DNA of 64,000 nucleotides, taken from Anaerolineales bacterium. GTDB lineage: Bacteria > Chloroflexota > Anaerolineae > 4572-78 > J111. Position 1 is the first letter of the stretch, and each line of letters begins with the position of its first letter. Under the pieces are notes generated by a model. It worked only from the letters and a program-made list of their open reading frames with translations, did no database searches and was not told the origin of the DNA. Both the position numbers and the translations under genes were made by a program. The DNA lies in contig JABTUK010000003.1 of the NCBI GenBank assembly GCA_015075405.1, positions 186,001 to 250,000 of the forward strand. Direction: 5' to 3'. Shown piece by piece: positions 7,890-16,332 of this stretch.

Positions 7890-8891
7890 TTACACCAACC
7901 GCATCTTCATCCAGGGGGCCGAGTTGTGAAAGTTGGCTACGGCGCTGCCCGGTGGAACCAGGGCATCGCAGGCGGCGCGGGTGGCTTCATCTAAATGCAG
8001 CTCCAGCACTGGCAAAAAATGTTCAAGCTGTTCCAGCGTGCGCGGGCCGATCAGCGGGGCGGTGATACCCGGTTGGTCCTTAACCCACAGCACGGCCAGT
8101 TGCGCCGCTGAGATATTGAGCGTTTTGGCCAACTCCACAAATTGCTGGCCTACCTCCACCCCCCTGGCATTGACCCGCTCAGCATAGATGCCTCCGCGCA
8201 GGCTGGCCCGCGAATCCGGCGGCGGCTGGGCGGCGTCGGTATAGCGGCCAGCCAGCATGCCCATCGCCAGCGGCGACCAGGCCAGCAGGCCCAGGCCGTG
8301 CGCCTGGCACATAGGGACCAGTTCGTTTTCAATGCGCCGGTCAAGCAGATTGTAAGGCGACTGCTCAGAGATAAAACGGGCGTAGCCTTTCAACTCGCTG
8401 ACCATAATACTCTCCATCACTTTCCAGGCCGGCGCGGTCGAACTGCCGATGTAGCGCACTTTGCCTTGCCGCACCAGGTCGGTCAGCGCGCCCAGGGTTT
8501 CATCCAGGGGAATGTCGAAGTCGGGGCGGTGAAGCTGGTACAGGTCAATGGTGTCGGTTTGCAGCCGGCGCAGCGAGTCCTCGCACGCTTTAAGCAGATG
8601 CAGGCGCGAGTTGCCCCGGTCGTTGGGGCCGGGGCCAACAGGGTAATGGGCCTTGGTGGCAATCAATACTTCGTGGCGGCGCTTATTTTGGGCCAACGCT
8701 TTGCCGATAATCCGTTCGCTCTCGCCTTTGGCGTAGCTGTTGCTGGTATCAATCAAGTTGATCCCGGCCTCCATCGCCCGGTTGATGATCTCGATAGACT
8801 CCGCCTCCGGAGTCGGGTTGGCAAAGTTATCGGTTCCCAAACAGAGCGGGGCCACCTTCACCCCGGTACGGCCTAAGCTGCGGTATTCCAT
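7890..8891 (-). CDS. Aldo/keto reductase
   Basis: This 333-residue TIM-barrel NAD(P)H oxidoreductase has the catalytic tetrad visible as NLIDTSNSY (Asp and Tyr), IATK (Lys) and LYQLHR (His). MEYRSLGRTGVKVAPLCLGT is a typical N terminus for the YajO/Tas-like branch. The C-terminal ITAPLIGPRTLEQLEH segment fits the NADP-phosphate binding region. The substrate cannot be predicted. It is followed almost without gap by def. A palindromic element lies just upstream of its start. Confidence 0.9.
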   Translation of the reverse strand: MEYRSLGRTGVKVAPLCLGTDNFANPTPEAESIEIINRAMEAGINLIDTSNSYAKGESERIIGKALAQNKRRHEVLIATKAHYPVGPGPNDRGNSRLHLLKACEDSLRRLQTDTIDLYQLHRPDFDIPLDETLGALTDLVRQGKVRYIGSSTAPAWKVMESIMVSELKGYARFISEQSPYNLLDRRIENELVPMCQAHGLGLLAWSPLAMGMLAGRYTDAAQPPPDSRASLRGGIYAERVNARGVEVGQQFVELAKTLNISAAQLAVLWVKDQPGITAPLIGPRTLEQLEHFLPVLELHLDEATRAACDALVPPGSAVANFHNSAPWMKMRLV

Positions 8892-8927
8892 GATGTCCTC
8901 TTAGAAATTTGTTTCCTTCGTCAATAG

Positions 8928-9034
8928 CCCTCACCCCACGCCGGGCGTTGCACGCTTGGCAGCCTCTCCCAAAGGGCGAGGGGAGAAAGCCAAGAGTTCC
9001 CTCTCCCACCGGGAGAGGGTTAGGGTGAGGGCGA
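8928..9034. repeat. Solo CCCTCACCCC/CTCTCCC palindromic element
   Basis: It has the same terminal CCCTCACCCC and closing GGGTGAGGGCGA as the elements flanking the DUF559 insertion, but no nuclease inside. It fills the gap between an SDR gene and the aldo-keto reductase. Confidence 0.85.
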
Positions 9035-9076
9035 ATTTTCATCGCTGGCGGCATATTCCAGGTCTGTGAACACTCC

Positions 9077-9823
9077 TTATCTGGCCGTAAACCCCGCGTC
9101 TACATTTACCATCGCCCCGGTCATATAACTGGCGGCGTCGGAGGCCAGGAAGAGGACAACGCGGGCAATCTCGACCGGCTCGGCCAGGCGGCCCATAGGC
9201 ACGGTCTCGGCTAGCCGTTGCAGCAGTTCAGGCGTCACCGGCTCGCTCCGTTCTGATTGCAGCATGGGGGTGTTGACCTCGCCGGGGCAAACGGCGTTGA
9301 TACGGATGCCGTCTTTGACGTGATCCAGGGCCATGGCCCGCGTTATCTGGTGGACCGCCCCTTTGGAGGCGCAGTAAGCCACCACCCCGGTCGCGCCGAC
9401 CTCGCCCCAGATGGAACCGAAGTTAACAATCGCCCCTTGACCCTGCTGTTTCATCACGGTCACCGCCGCCCGGCTCATATAAAAAACCCCGCTGACATTC
9501 ACATTCAGCACCCGCTGCCACTGCTCATCCGAGGTGTTGAGGGCGTCGGCCCGGACGATGATGCCGGCGGCGTTGACCAGTACATCCAGCCGGCCATGCC
9601 GATCCAGGGTGGTTTTAACCGCTTTCTGGCAAAAGGCCGAGTCGCCCACATTGCCCACCAGCGGCGGGCCGGCCTTAATTTCGGCGGCAACCTGGGCGGC
9701 CAGTTCGCCGTTGCGGTCTACAATGACCACCTCTCCCCCGGCGGCGTTAAACTCGCGGGCCGTCGCCGCGCCCATGCCCGAGGCTGCACCGGTGATGACG
9801 GCAACTTTTCCGGTAAAGTCCAT
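9077..9823 (-). CDS. SDR-family oxidoreductase
   Basis: This 248-residue classical short-chain dehydrogenase has the cofactor-binding TGAASGMG, the NAG-type motif NAAG, the catalytic serine in NFGSIWG, and YCASK with the active Tyr and Lys. GEVNTPM and the C-terminal SDAASYMTGAMVNVDAGF are standard. An acidic residue after the second strand (VIVDR) favours NAD. I chose the ATG at 9823 because GGAG lies 7 nt upstream; the longer frame adds 41 residues from repeat-like DNA. The substrate is unknown. Confidence 0.92.
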   Translation of the reverse strand: MDFTGKVAVITGAASGMGAATAREFNAAGGEVVIVDRNGELAAQVAAEIKAGPPLVGNVGDSAFCQKAVKTTLDRHGRLDVLVNAAGIIVRADALNTSDEQWQRVLNVNVSGVFYMSRAAVTVMKQQGQGAIVNFGSIWGEVGATGVVAYCASKGAVHQITRAMALDHVKDGIRINAVCPGEVNTPMLQSERSEPVTPELLQRLAETVPMGRLAEPVEIARVVLFLASDAASYMTGAMVNVDAGFTAR

Positions 9824-9878
9824 GCTTGATTCTCCTAAAAAATAGTCCGCAGATGACGCAGATGATGCAGAAATAAAG

Positions 9879-10094
9879 TAACTACTCAGCCTCAGTAGAT
9901 CCAAATTTGAGGAGCCAGCACGCCCATGTGCCGAACGGAGCCGCACGTGGGCGTGCCCGCTTCGCGTCCTCGGAAATTGGATCTACTGAGCCTATATATA
10001 TATCATTGTGAGGAGCGTTTTTGGCGACGAAGCAATCTTTACGTTGTAACTCGGAGATTGCTTCGCTCCGCTCGCAATGACACGTGAGTAGTTA
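9879..10094. repeat. Nested palindromic elements with 10-bp outer inverted repeat
   Basis: TAACTACTCA at the left pairs with TGAGTAGTTA at the right. Between them lie two independent hairpins. The first (9891-9990) is closed by CTCAGTAGATCC/GGATCTACTGAG with an inner GCACGCCCA/TGGGCGTGC stem. The second (10003-10080) is a TCATTGTGAGGAGCG...GCAATGA palindrome of a type common in bacterial genomes. No gene is present. Confidence 0.75.
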
Positions 10095-10197
10095 TACAGT
10101 GGGAGGCTACAGCTCATGAAAACTGTACGAGGCGCATCTGGTGAATGTATGATACACTAAAGCGAACTCAAAGAAAAACCGTGGTCAAAGCAACCGG

Positions 10198-10325
10198 CGT
10201 CCACCGAGCGTTGAAACGCCCGGCTACAATAGATGAAAACCTGCTCAAGCAGGCTAAAACGGTCCGGTGAGCCGATTTTGAATCGGCTTCCACCTGCATT
10301 AGCCTGGCGGCTTCAGCCCCAGGCG
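10198..10325. repeat. Palindromic element of the GCCGGGCGTT family, copy 2
   Basis: CCGAGCGTTGAAACGCCCGG at the left is the same motif as the right arm of the element at 7075-7192, read in the opposite sense. Inner structure includes CCTGCTCAAGCAGG and GCCGATTTTGAATCGGC. It sits after the AraC-type regulator stop. Confidence 0.7.
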
Positions 10326-10336
10326 GTCCCCCTTTC

Positions 10337-11149
10337 TCATTCGGGTAGACTAACTTGTTTGGCATATTCGGCGGGTGATTTGCCGACGATGGTTTTGAAA
10401 TCCTTAATAAAGTGGGCTTGATCGAAATAGCCCAGCTTCAGGGCTAACTGCGGCCAATCGTCTACGCTCCCTTCGGCCAGGTGATCGGCGGCTTCGTGGA
10501 GGCGGTAGCGTTGGATAACCCACTTGGGGCTGACCCCCACATAGTGGTTAAAGAGCCGTTGCAGCGTTCTGTTGCTCATACTAAACCGGCCGGCTACCTG
10601 GTCAACGCGGGTAATGGTGGGGTTGGTTTTGATCCAGTCTATGATTTGGTTGACCTGCTCGACGGTTTCATCTCGCTCCGGCAGTCTTTGGAAGATAAAC
10701 TGTTCGGCCAGTTCGACCATCTGGGTTTCGTCGTGCAGAGCCAGGATGGTCGCTTCCGGGGGCTGGCTGTCAGCCCCAAAGATGTCCTCCACGCTGAAGG
10801 TGCGATTGATAAATTGGGAGACACGGGTTTTGACAAAGGGATAAAAAGCGCCCGGCCTGAATTTAATGCCTAAAACCTGGCCCTGGTCCTCCAGCAGGCG
10901 AGAGAACTTGCTGGTCATAATTCCCACAATACGGGTATTCTCTTTTTCAAAGACCAGATGGATCGAAGGGTGGGGCAGGGTTTCCGACAGATACGGCGCC
11001 CGGCCGCGCAGGTCCCACCTGACAATCCAATAGTGAGCTACAAAGAAAGCCAGGTCTGGGGACGGGGCGTGCCGGGACAACTCAAAGTTCTGTTGGGCCA
11101 CCTTGGGGTTCAAGATGCCCCTGGGTTTTTCCACTTTTGACCTCATCAT
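10337..11149 (-). CDS. AraC-family transcriptional regulator
   Basis: This 270-residue regulator has a C-terminal AraC DNA-binding domain (about residues 165-265). Two helix-turn-helix units are visible: DQVAGRFSMSNRTLQRLFNH, and LALKLGYFDQAHFIKDFKTI followed by GKSPAEY. The N-terminal part (PSPDLAFFVAHYWIVRWDL, KFRPGAFYPFV) resembles the DUF6597-type sensory domain of AraC regulators from diverse bacteria. Tandem ATGs start the frame; GAGGG precedes them by about 6 nt. Its target is not evident; the divergent neighbour is the DUF3224 gene. Confidence 0.9.
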   Translation of the reverse strand: MMRSKVEKPRGILNPKVAQQNFELSRHAPSPDLAFFVAHYWIVRWDLRGRAPYLSETLPHPSIHLVFEKENTRIVGIMTSKFSRLLEDQGQVLGIKFRPGAFYPFVKTRVSQFINRTFSVEDIFGADSQPPEATILALHDETQMVELAEQFIFQRLPERDETVEQVNQIIDWIKTNPTITRVDQVAGRFSMSNRTLQRLFNHYVGVSPKWVIQRYRLHEAADHLAEGSVDDWPQLALKLGYFDQAHFIKDFKTIVGKSPAEYAKQVSLPE

Positions 11150-11345
11150 CCGTTACCCTCGCTTTATCCGTTTGGCGCTTTTAAGGATAGCGCGCTCAAC
11201 AAACGGTGATACCCTTTAGTATAGCACAAAAGTTCTGTCTTGTCGCGTTTTTACAATACGCTTGCCCGCGCCCATGTTATAATTAATCTTACCTGGCAAG
11301 GCTTAAGCGGCCAATGCCAGCAGAAAAAATAGTGGAGGAATGATG

Positions 11346-12233
11346 ATGACAATCCATGCAACGGGTCAATTTGAGGCCAAAAGCTGGACTGAGCAACCTT
11401 TTGATGAGATTGACGGCAGGCCAAAACTCAGCCGGGGCGTTATGACCAATGCCTTCAGCGGCGATATTACCGGCGAAGGCCGGGTAGAGGCGTTGATGGC
11501 CTATCGAGCCGATGGCGCTATCAGCTTTGTTAGCCTGGAACGGGTGACCGGTCAGGTGGGGGACCGTACGGGCAGCTTTGTGCTCCAGCACAGCGGTGTT
11601 TTTGAGCTTAACCAGGGTACGGCCCGCGCCACCTGGCTGGTCACGCCCGGCTCCGGCGCGGGCGATTTGCGTGGGCTGCGTGGTCAGGGCGGTTATAGAT
11701 GGGACCGGCAGCGGGACGGCCAGACGACCCCTTTTACACTCGACTATGAGGTTGAACCGCCTGCCGCAGATGTCGCTACAGCGAGGAATGGAGCGGAACT
11801 CTCATACAGCGAGACTGGCGGCTTAAAACTAACCCCTACCCGGTCTACCTTCGAGATTACCGGCTGGGACCAGACCCCTTTGGACGAACCTGCCGCCGGC
11901 CCCAAGTTGGCCCGCGCGACGGTGAAAAAGATTTTCCGGGGCGACCTTGAGGGCGAGAGCAGCGCCGAACTGCTGCTGTGCCAGGCCGACGACGGCTCAG
12001 CCGGGTATATTGGGCTGGAACGGGTGGTCGGGCGGCTGGCGGGTCGCACCGGGAGCTTTGTGGTGCAGCATAATGCCGTTCGCAGTGATGCGGCCCAGGG
12101 TGGAACCTGGTTTGTAGTGCCCGGTTCCGCTACCGGCGAGCTACGCGGTCTGCGCGGCCGTGCCGAGTATCGCCATGACGAACACGAGGCCGTATTTACC
12201 CTTGATTATGCTTTTGAGCAGGAAGGGGTGTAA
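11346..12233 (+). CDS. Tandem DUF3224 protein
   Basis: The product has two DUF3224 domains of about 135 residues each, of unknown function and probably small beta-barrels. Each copy carries the same sequence landmarks: TGQFEAKSW / STFEITGWD, GDITGEG / GDLEGES, LERVTG / LERVVG, GRTGSFVVQH-like, PGSGAGDLRGLRG / PGSATGELRGLRG and FTLDY. Members are usually single-domain, so the duplication is notable. Three ATGs are in tandem; the third is best spaced (7 nt) from a GGAGG. No signal peptide is visible, suggesting a cytoplasmic protein. It is divergent from the AraC-family gene, which may regulate it (inference). Confidence 0.88.
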   Translation: MTIHATGQFEAKSWTEQPFDEIDGRPKLSRGVMTNAFSGDITGEGRVEALMAYRADGAISFVSLERVTGQVGDRTGSFVLQHSGVFELNQGTARATWLVTPGSGAGDLRGLRGQGGYRWDRQRDGQTTPFTLDYEVEPPAADVATARNGAELSYSETGGLKLTPTRSTFEITGWDQTPLDEPAAGPKLARATVKKIFRGDLEGESSAELLLCQADDGSAGYIGLERVVGRLAGRTGSFVVQHNAVRSDAAQGGTWFVVPGSATGELRGLRGRAEYRHDEHEAVFTLDYAFEQEGV

Positions 12234-12236
12234 AAA

Positions 12237-12291
12237 GGAGATTGGAGATTGGAGATTAAAAACAATCCCCAATCTCCAATCTCTAATCTCT
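12237..12291. repeat. Tandem-heptamer inverted repeat (GGAGATT)
   Basis: Three perfect GGAGATT units are followed after a short A-rich spacer by about four complementary units with small variations. It separates two convergent genes. Confidence 0.85.
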
Positions 12292-12317
12292 ACTAATCAT
12301 AAAATTATGGCCGATTT

Positions 12318-13100
12318 CTAGGTGATGACCTTCAACCAGCCGCCGTCCACATAGTAGGTTGACCCAACACAATAACTGGCCCGGGGAGAACAGAGAAAGA
12401 CAAAAAAGTCGGCCAGTTCCTCGGGGCTGGCAAAACGGCCAATGGGGGCGTTCTCGCGGGCAATACCGTCCAGGTAAGCCTGCCAGTCGGGCGCCACCTG
12501 GCGGGCGTGGTCAGTCCAACCGGCGGTCAGGATCAGGCCGGGATTGATACAGTTGACCCGGATGTTATCGGGGATCAACTCGTTAGCCAGACACTTGGAA
12601 AGCATGACCAGGGCAGACTTGGTGACGTTATAAATCGGCTCGTGGCCCAGCGGTTGAGTGGCGCAAATCGAGGCATTGTTGAGGATCACCCCGCCTCCCC
12701 GCTGCCGCATCGCCGGGACCAGGGCGCGCGAGAGACGGACGGCGGCCATGACGTGCAGTTCCCAGAAATACTGCCACTTCTCGTCGTCGGCATCCATAAT
12801 TGTTTCATTGGTGCCGGTTCCGGCGTTGTTAATCAGGATGTCCGCTCCACCAAAGGTTTGCTCGACGGCGGCTACTACCCGGCTAATATCGGCGGGTTGG
12901 GTGACATCACAACCCAGACCCAGCGCCTCAACGCCGTATTCCTGTCGAATCAGCCGGGCCTGCTCGACGGCAGTCGCCTCGTTTCGGGCGCAGAGGGCCA
13001 CGTGTACCTTTTCATTTGCCAGTCCGCGAGCTACAGCCAGCCCAATCCCGGTGCTGCCGCCGGTAATCACGGCGACTTTGTCTTTGAGTGCCAAATCCAT
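12318..13100 (-). CDS. SDR-family oxidoreductase
   Basis: This 260-residue short-chain dehydrogenase has TGGSTGIG for the cofactor, NNAG, the catalytic serine in NNASICA and YNVTK carrying Tyr and Lys. The C terminus (SPRASYCVGSTYYVDGGWL) is canonical. I chose the ATG at 13100 because GGGAGG lies upstream at good spacing; a longer frame enters a repeat. It shares a direction with the hypothetical gene at 13196, about 95 nt away across a hairpin. The substrate is unknown. Confidence 0.92.
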   Translation of the reverse strand: MDLALKDKVAVITGGSTGIGLAVARGLANEKVHVALCARNEATAVEQARLIRQEYGVEALGLGCDVTQPADISRVVAAVEQTFGGADILINNAGTGTNETIMDADDEKWQYFWELHVMAAVRLSRALVPAMRQRGGGVILNNASICATQPLGHEPIYNVTKSALVMLSKCLANELIPDNIRVNCINPGLILTAGWTDHARQVAPDWQAYLDGIARENAPIGRFASPEELADFFVFLCSPRASYCVGSTYYVDGGWLKVIT

Positions 13101-13120
13101 GATGGGAGCCTCCCTTGAAG

Positions 13121-13199
13121 GTAAGATACGATGACTCGTGAGGCGAGGAGGCGAAAGACTCTGCGCCTCCTCGCCTCCTCGCCTCACGCCTCATCTTAC
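13121..13199. repeat. GAGGCGA-family inverted repeat
   Basis: GTGAGGCGAGGAGGCGAA is followed by a complementary CGCCTCCTCGCCTCCTCGCC arm, enclosed by GTAAGAT/ATCTTAC. The end overlaps the stop codon of the gene at 13196. Related elements are at 18673, 23309, 38439 and 44544. Confidence 0.85.
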
Positions 13200-13822
13200 A
13201 GCCTTAGCAATCTGACGAGTTGGTTTAGCTCTTCGGGGGTAAAGGTGCGCCTGATGGCTTCGGCGGCCTTTTCGGGATCACGGGGAATGGTAATCCGTTC
13301 CGGGCGCAGGCCGGCCTCGATCAAGGCTTTATTGATGCTGATTTCGCCGGCCAAAACCGACTGGCGCAGTTGTTCCACCTGCGGGTTGTCGTCGGCATAC
13401 TTGCGCAGTTTGCGCAGCCCTTCCTGGCGCGAAGTGCCGGTGGCGATATGCTTTTTGGGTTCGGCGGCGTTACCGTCGGTTTCGATCTTTTTATCCAGAT
13501 TAAGCGCGATCAGTTCGCCCATGGTAAACTGGATGGTTTCATCTATCAGGTCCACCACCAGCGGGTTATCCGCCGACAAACGGATCAAAGTAGGCACGGT
13601 TGTGCCCAAACCGGCGGGTGGAGCGGTTTCGATGAATGCTTTGAAACTATCAAACCTGAAGACCTCGCCCGTTTCTTTATCAAGGTGCTCTCGCCACATC
13701 GCATCTTCAATCACCTGCCGGATCAAAGCAGGGATATTGTCCAGACCGGCTACTGCTTCTTGAATTGAACGAGATAACAGGGTGACATTGGCCCCATTCC
13801 GCAGCAGCGTTTCTTTTTTCAT
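13196..13822 (-). CDS. Hypothetical protein, 208 residues
   Basis: I do not recognise this protein. It begins MKKETLLRNGANVTLLSRSI and appears fully helical and charged, with no signal peptide or membrane segment. A central segment (WREHLDKETGEVFRFDSF...FIETAPPAGLG) and a C-terminal segment (GTSRQEGLRKLRKYADDNP...INKALIEAGLRPERI) are reminiscent of DNA-binding or replication-accessory proteins from plasmids, but this is only an impression. It is followed by an SDR gene with no obvious functional link. Confidence 0.7.
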   Translation of the reverse strand: MKKETLLRNGANVTLLSRSIQEAVAGLDNIPALIRQVIEDAMWREHLDKETGEVFRFDSFKAFIETAPPAGLGTTVPTLIRLSADNPLVVDLIDETIQFTMGELIALNLDKKIETDGNAAEPKKHIATGTSRQEGLRKLRKYADDNPQVEQLRQSVLAGEISINKALIEAGLRPERITIPRDPEKAAEAIRRTFTPEELNQLVRLLRL

Positions 13823-14153
13823 AGTATCCCCCTTATTCTGTCACGGCTGATATGGCTCATTATAACATATCCAGCAGCTTGGTGACAATCTCTTTTTAAC
13901 ATTCGTTATTGCTTTTGATCGGGTGCACATGACTGCGTTTAAATTTGCCATATCCTCAAACATTTTTATAATATTGCTAAATTTTTGAAGGTTTAGCTAT
14001 AGTAATGATTTCCCTACATTTGACCCAATTAATCGCCTGTGTCGCCAACAACACTTGTTGCCAGGCTTGTTTTTGTTGTTGTCAAATTCTATCAGGTCAC
14101 TCGACGGAGCGCCGGGTTTAGTCGTTTTTTAGCTTCCTAACGTATTGTTACCC
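13823..14153. other. Gene-free AT-rich stretch
   Basis: No open frame of conviction is present. I see only short inverted sequences such as GGCAACAAGTGTTGTTG-type complementarity around 14042-14063. It probably holds the divergent promoters for the hypothetical gene and the sulfur operon. Confidence 0.4.
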
Positions 14154-14182
14154 AAGCCCATCGAGTTGTCGGTGGGCTTTTT
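14154..14182 (+). terminator. Terminator-like hairpin upstream of the sulfur operon
   Basis: AAGCCCA pairs with TGGGCTT across a 12-nt loop and is followed by a T-run. No gene ends just before it on this strand, so it may end a leader or small RNA. Confidence 0.55.
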
Positions 14183-14188
14183 GTTTGC

Positions 14189-14247
14189 GACCGATGACCG
14201 GAGACCGGGGACGTAAGACGAGTCTTAATAGCCCCGGTCTCCGGTCA
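14189..14247. repeat. Tandem-heptamer inverted repeat (GACCGGR)
   Basis: Period-7 units GACCGAT, GACCGGA, GACCGGG are followed by the complementary arm CCCCGGTCTCCGGTC. A similar word recurs at 21216-21281. Confidence 0.8.
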
Positions 14248-14460
14248 GGATGCAATCAACCTAATTCAAAGGTCATGCTGAATGAACTCTAACACAACCC
14301 TCCGCGGCGCGGCCGATGCGCCGGTTTTACATTGTAACTGTCTCAAGCGGGATCGCCTGTCTCGCTGATACGGTTACTGGGCGCTGCCGCCCGCTAACTA
14401 AATCAGACCTGCTCACTTCTCTGAGATTGGTGTTCCCGCGAAGCAGAGGCTCGTAAAGCG
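14248..14460. other. Possible structured leader segment
   Basis: This stretch contains no gene but several GC-rich short stems, such as GCGGCGCGGCCGATGCGCCGG and GGGCGCTGCCGCCC. It lies between two terminator-like hairpins in the sense of the sulfur operon. It did not match a riboswitch consensus I could recognise. Confidence 0.35.
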
Positions 14461-14520
14461 TCGAGCGTGAAGTATAAGCAAATTTCACGCCTCACGCTTC
14501 ACCTATCACGCATCACGCTT
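14461..14520. repeat. Tandem-heptamer inverted repeat (CACGCWT)
   Basis: A short AGCGTGAAG left arm is followed by CACGCCT, CACGCTT, CACCTAT and CACGCAT units at period 7. The left arm is much shorter than the right. Confidence 0.7.
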
Positions 14521-14529
14521 TGGAACGCC

Positions 14530-14561
14530 GACCCTCAGGGCCGTGCGTGGGTCTTTTTTTT
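14530..14561 (+). terminator. Strong terminator-like hairpin before cysH
   Basis: GACCC pairs with GGGTC and is followed by eight T residues. It lies about 115 nt upstream of the cysH start in the same direction, which would suit an attenuator or the end of a separate small RNA. Confidence 0.6.
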
Positions 14562-14571
14562 GCCAAAATGA

Positions 14572-14647
14572 AGTAGCCAGTAGCCAGTAATCAGTAGTCA
14601 GTAGCCAGATTGCTTTTTCTGACGACTGACCTCTGATAACTGATAAC
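14572..14647. repeat. Tandem-heptamer inverted repeat (CAGTAGC)
   Basis: Units CCAGTAG, CCAGTAA, TCAGTAG and TCAGTAG are followed by the complementary series GACTGAC, CTGATAA, CTGATAA. The array lies between the terminator and the cysH start. Confidence 0.8.
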
Positions 14648-14676
14648 TATCTTTGAGGGGGTAACAAAGAAAACAA

Positions 14677-15438
14677 ATGATTACCGCTCCAGATGAAAAA
14701 ACTGAAATATCGTGCGGGAGGATAACACTCTTGTCTGCCTCACCCTTTACTGCGGAAACTGACTTTAGTGAAATCAATCATTATTTTGCCAATCGCCCGC
14801 TAGACGAATTGCTGTCCTGGAGTCTGGCGACCTTTGGCGCTAAAGGAGCCTTGATTACCAGCTTTGGGCCAACCGGCATGGTCATCCTGGACCGCCTGGC
14901 CAAATTATGTCCCGGCGTTAAAGTCATCACCATTGATACCGACTTTCTGTTTGAAGAAACCTACGCCTTGCGAGAACGGGTGCAACGGCGTTACCCCATC
15001 CAGTTGGAAATACGCAAGTCGGCCCTAACCCCGGCGGTTCAAGCCCAGGTCTACCAGCCGCAACTGTGGCAGGTCAACCCGGATTTGTGCTGCCACATCC
15101 GCAAGGTCGTCCCGCTGACCGAGGCTTTGGGCGGCCTGGAGGCCTGGCTAACCGGTCTGCGGCGCGACCAAGCTACCACTCGCACCGAACTGCCGCTGGT
15201 GGCCTGGGATGACAAGTATCACCTGGTCAAAATCAATCCATTAGCCAACTGGACCCGCAGCCAGGTATGGACCTACCTGCTGGAAAACGATGTACCCTAC
15301 AACCACTTGCACGACATGGGCTACGCCAGCATCGGTTGTACCCACTGCACCCGTCCCACCGACAGTTCGGGTGACGAACGGGCCGGCCGCTGGCAGGGCC
15401 AGAACAAAATCGAGTGCGGGATGCATTACAACATTTAA
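14677..15438 (+). CDS. cysH: Adenylylsulfate (APS) reductase, CysH family
   Basis: The product is a 253-residue CysH-family reductase that converts adenylylsulfate to sulfite with thioredoxin. ITSFGPTGMVILD and TIDTDFLFEETY form the nucleotide-binding core. Two cysteine pairs, CCHIRK and CTHC, would hold a [4Fe-4S] cluster and mark the APS-reducing type rather than the PAPS type; ECGMH near the C terminus has the catalytic cysteine. The ATG at 14677 has a distant GAGGGGG; a TTG at 14731 with GGGAGG 9 nt upstream is a credible alternative start. It is the first gene of the sulfur operon and follows an unusual leader with two terminator-like hairpins. Confidence 0.93.
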   Translation: MITAPDEKTEISCGRITLLSASPFTAETDFSEINHYFANRPLDELLSWSLATFGAKGALITSFGPTGMVILDRLAKLCPGVKVITIDTDFLFEETYALRERVQRRYPIQLEIRKSALTPAVQAQVYQPQLWQVNPDLCCHIRKVVPLTEALGGLEAWLTGLRRDQATTRTELPLVAWDDKYHLVKINPLANWTRSQVWTYLLENDVPYNHLHDMGYASIGCTHCTRPTDSSGDERAGRWQGQNKIECGMHYNI

Positions 15439-15439
15439 C

Positions 15440-15531
15440 AAGTAGCAGGTAGCAAGGTCGCAGGTTGCAAAAAGAACTTCTTGTTACCCTGCTACCTGCT
15501 ACCTGTTCAGCTAATTCACAATTCACAATTC
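15440..15531. repeat. Tandem-heptamer inverted repeat (GTAGCAG) plus AATTCAC array
   Basis: AGTAGCAGGTAGCAAGG on the left pairs with CCCTGCTACCTGCTACCTG on the right. A small AATTCAC x2 array follows just before the siroheme synthase ribosome-binding site. Confidence 0.8.
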
Positions 15532-15547
15532 TGGGGGGGCTATATTG

Positions 15548-16201
15548 ATGAAAACTTATCCGGTAAATTTGGTTCTAGAGAATAAAATAGTAGTTCTGGT
15601 GGGCGCGGGCCACGAAATTGCCCGTAAACTACCCGACCTGTTGGAAACGGGGGCGCGGGTGCGGGTCATCGCCCCAACCGCCCACCCCACTGTGCGGCAT
15701 TACGCCGAAGCCGGCCAAATCGAGTGGCTGAAACGCTGTTACCAGCCCGGCGACCTGACCGGCGCTTTTCTGGTGATTGCCGCCACCGGCGATCAAGCCG
15801 TACACGATGCCATCTGGGCTGAAGGCCAGGCCAACGGCCAACTGGTCAACGTGATGGATGTTATTCCCCAGTGCAACTTCCACGCCACCTCGGTGGTGCG
15901 GCAGGGGCAGTTGACCATTGCTATTGGCACCGGCGGAGCCGCGCCCGCGCTGGCGGCAACCTTGCGCAAGCGGTTTGAAAAAGGCTTTGGCCCGGAGTAT
16001 GCTGAATTTCTGGAATATGCTCAAGCCCTGCGCCCACTAGTTGCTCAACGACTGCCTACTTTCAAACAGCGGGCCGATTTCTGGTACGAACTGATCGAGA
16101 GCAACGCTATCGCGCTGCTCCGCAAGGGCGAGCGCGCCCTGTTCGAGGCCAAAGTTCATATGCTGCTGGCCCTGTTCGAGGCCGAGGCAGTTGAAGTTTA
16201 G
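15548..16201 (+). CDS. Precorrin-2 dehydrogenase / siroheme synthase N-terminal type
   Basis: A 217-residue CysG-N/Met8-like protein. It oxidises precorrin-2 to sirohydrochlorin and may insert iron to make siroheme, the cofactor of the downstream sulfite reductase. Visible are the NAD-binding VVLVGAGHEIARK (GGG is more usual), VNVMDVIPQCNFHATSVVRQ with the expected aspartate, and IAIGTGGAAPALAATLRK. The C-terminal uroporphyrinogen methyltransferase half of CysG is absent. I chose the ATG at 15548, nine nt after a run of seven G residues; a TTG codon precedes it in frame. Confidence 0.9.
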   Translation: MKTYPVNLVLENKIVVLVGAGHEIARKLPDLLETGARVRVIAPTAHPTVRHYAEAGQIEWLKRCYQPGDLTGAFLVIAATGDQAVHDAIWAEGQANGQLVNVMDVIPQCNFHATSVVRQGQLTIAIGTGGAAPALAATLRKRFEKGFGPEYAEFLEYAQALRPLVAQRLPTFKQRADFWYELIESNAIALLRKGERALFEAKVHMLLALFEAEAVEV

Positions 16202-16216
16202 ATTCTATCGTTTGCC

Positions 16217-16276
16217 GAGATTGGGGGATTAGGAGATAAAAATAAAGGAAAAAATCCCCAAATCCCCTAATCCCGG
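16217..16276. repeat. Tandem-heptamer inverted repeat (GGGATTA)
   Basis: GAGATTGGGGGATTAGGAGAT is followed by TCCCCAAATCCCCTAATCCC, an imperfect period-7 complementary arm, between the siroheme synthase and sulfite reductase genes. Confidence 0.7.
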
Positions 16277-16332
16277 CCTCATCACCATAAAAAAACCATT
16301 CAAGTAACTAATCTTTCCAATGAGGGGGTAAA

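Noticed and set aside
14290..14400. Possible integron attC-like GTTA...TAAC hairpin
   Set aside because: No R'/R'' core pair of the right form and no integrase or cassette organisation.
14430..14561. T-box-like sequence (TTGGTGTTCCCGCGAAGC) before a terminator
   Set aside because: It lacks the exact TGGNACCGCG core and I could not find a Stem I or specifier loop; kept only as a possible leader.
14461..14647. Short repeats that could be mistaken for a CRISPR array
   Set aside because: Units are 7 bp, contiguous and without spacers, and no cas genes are present.
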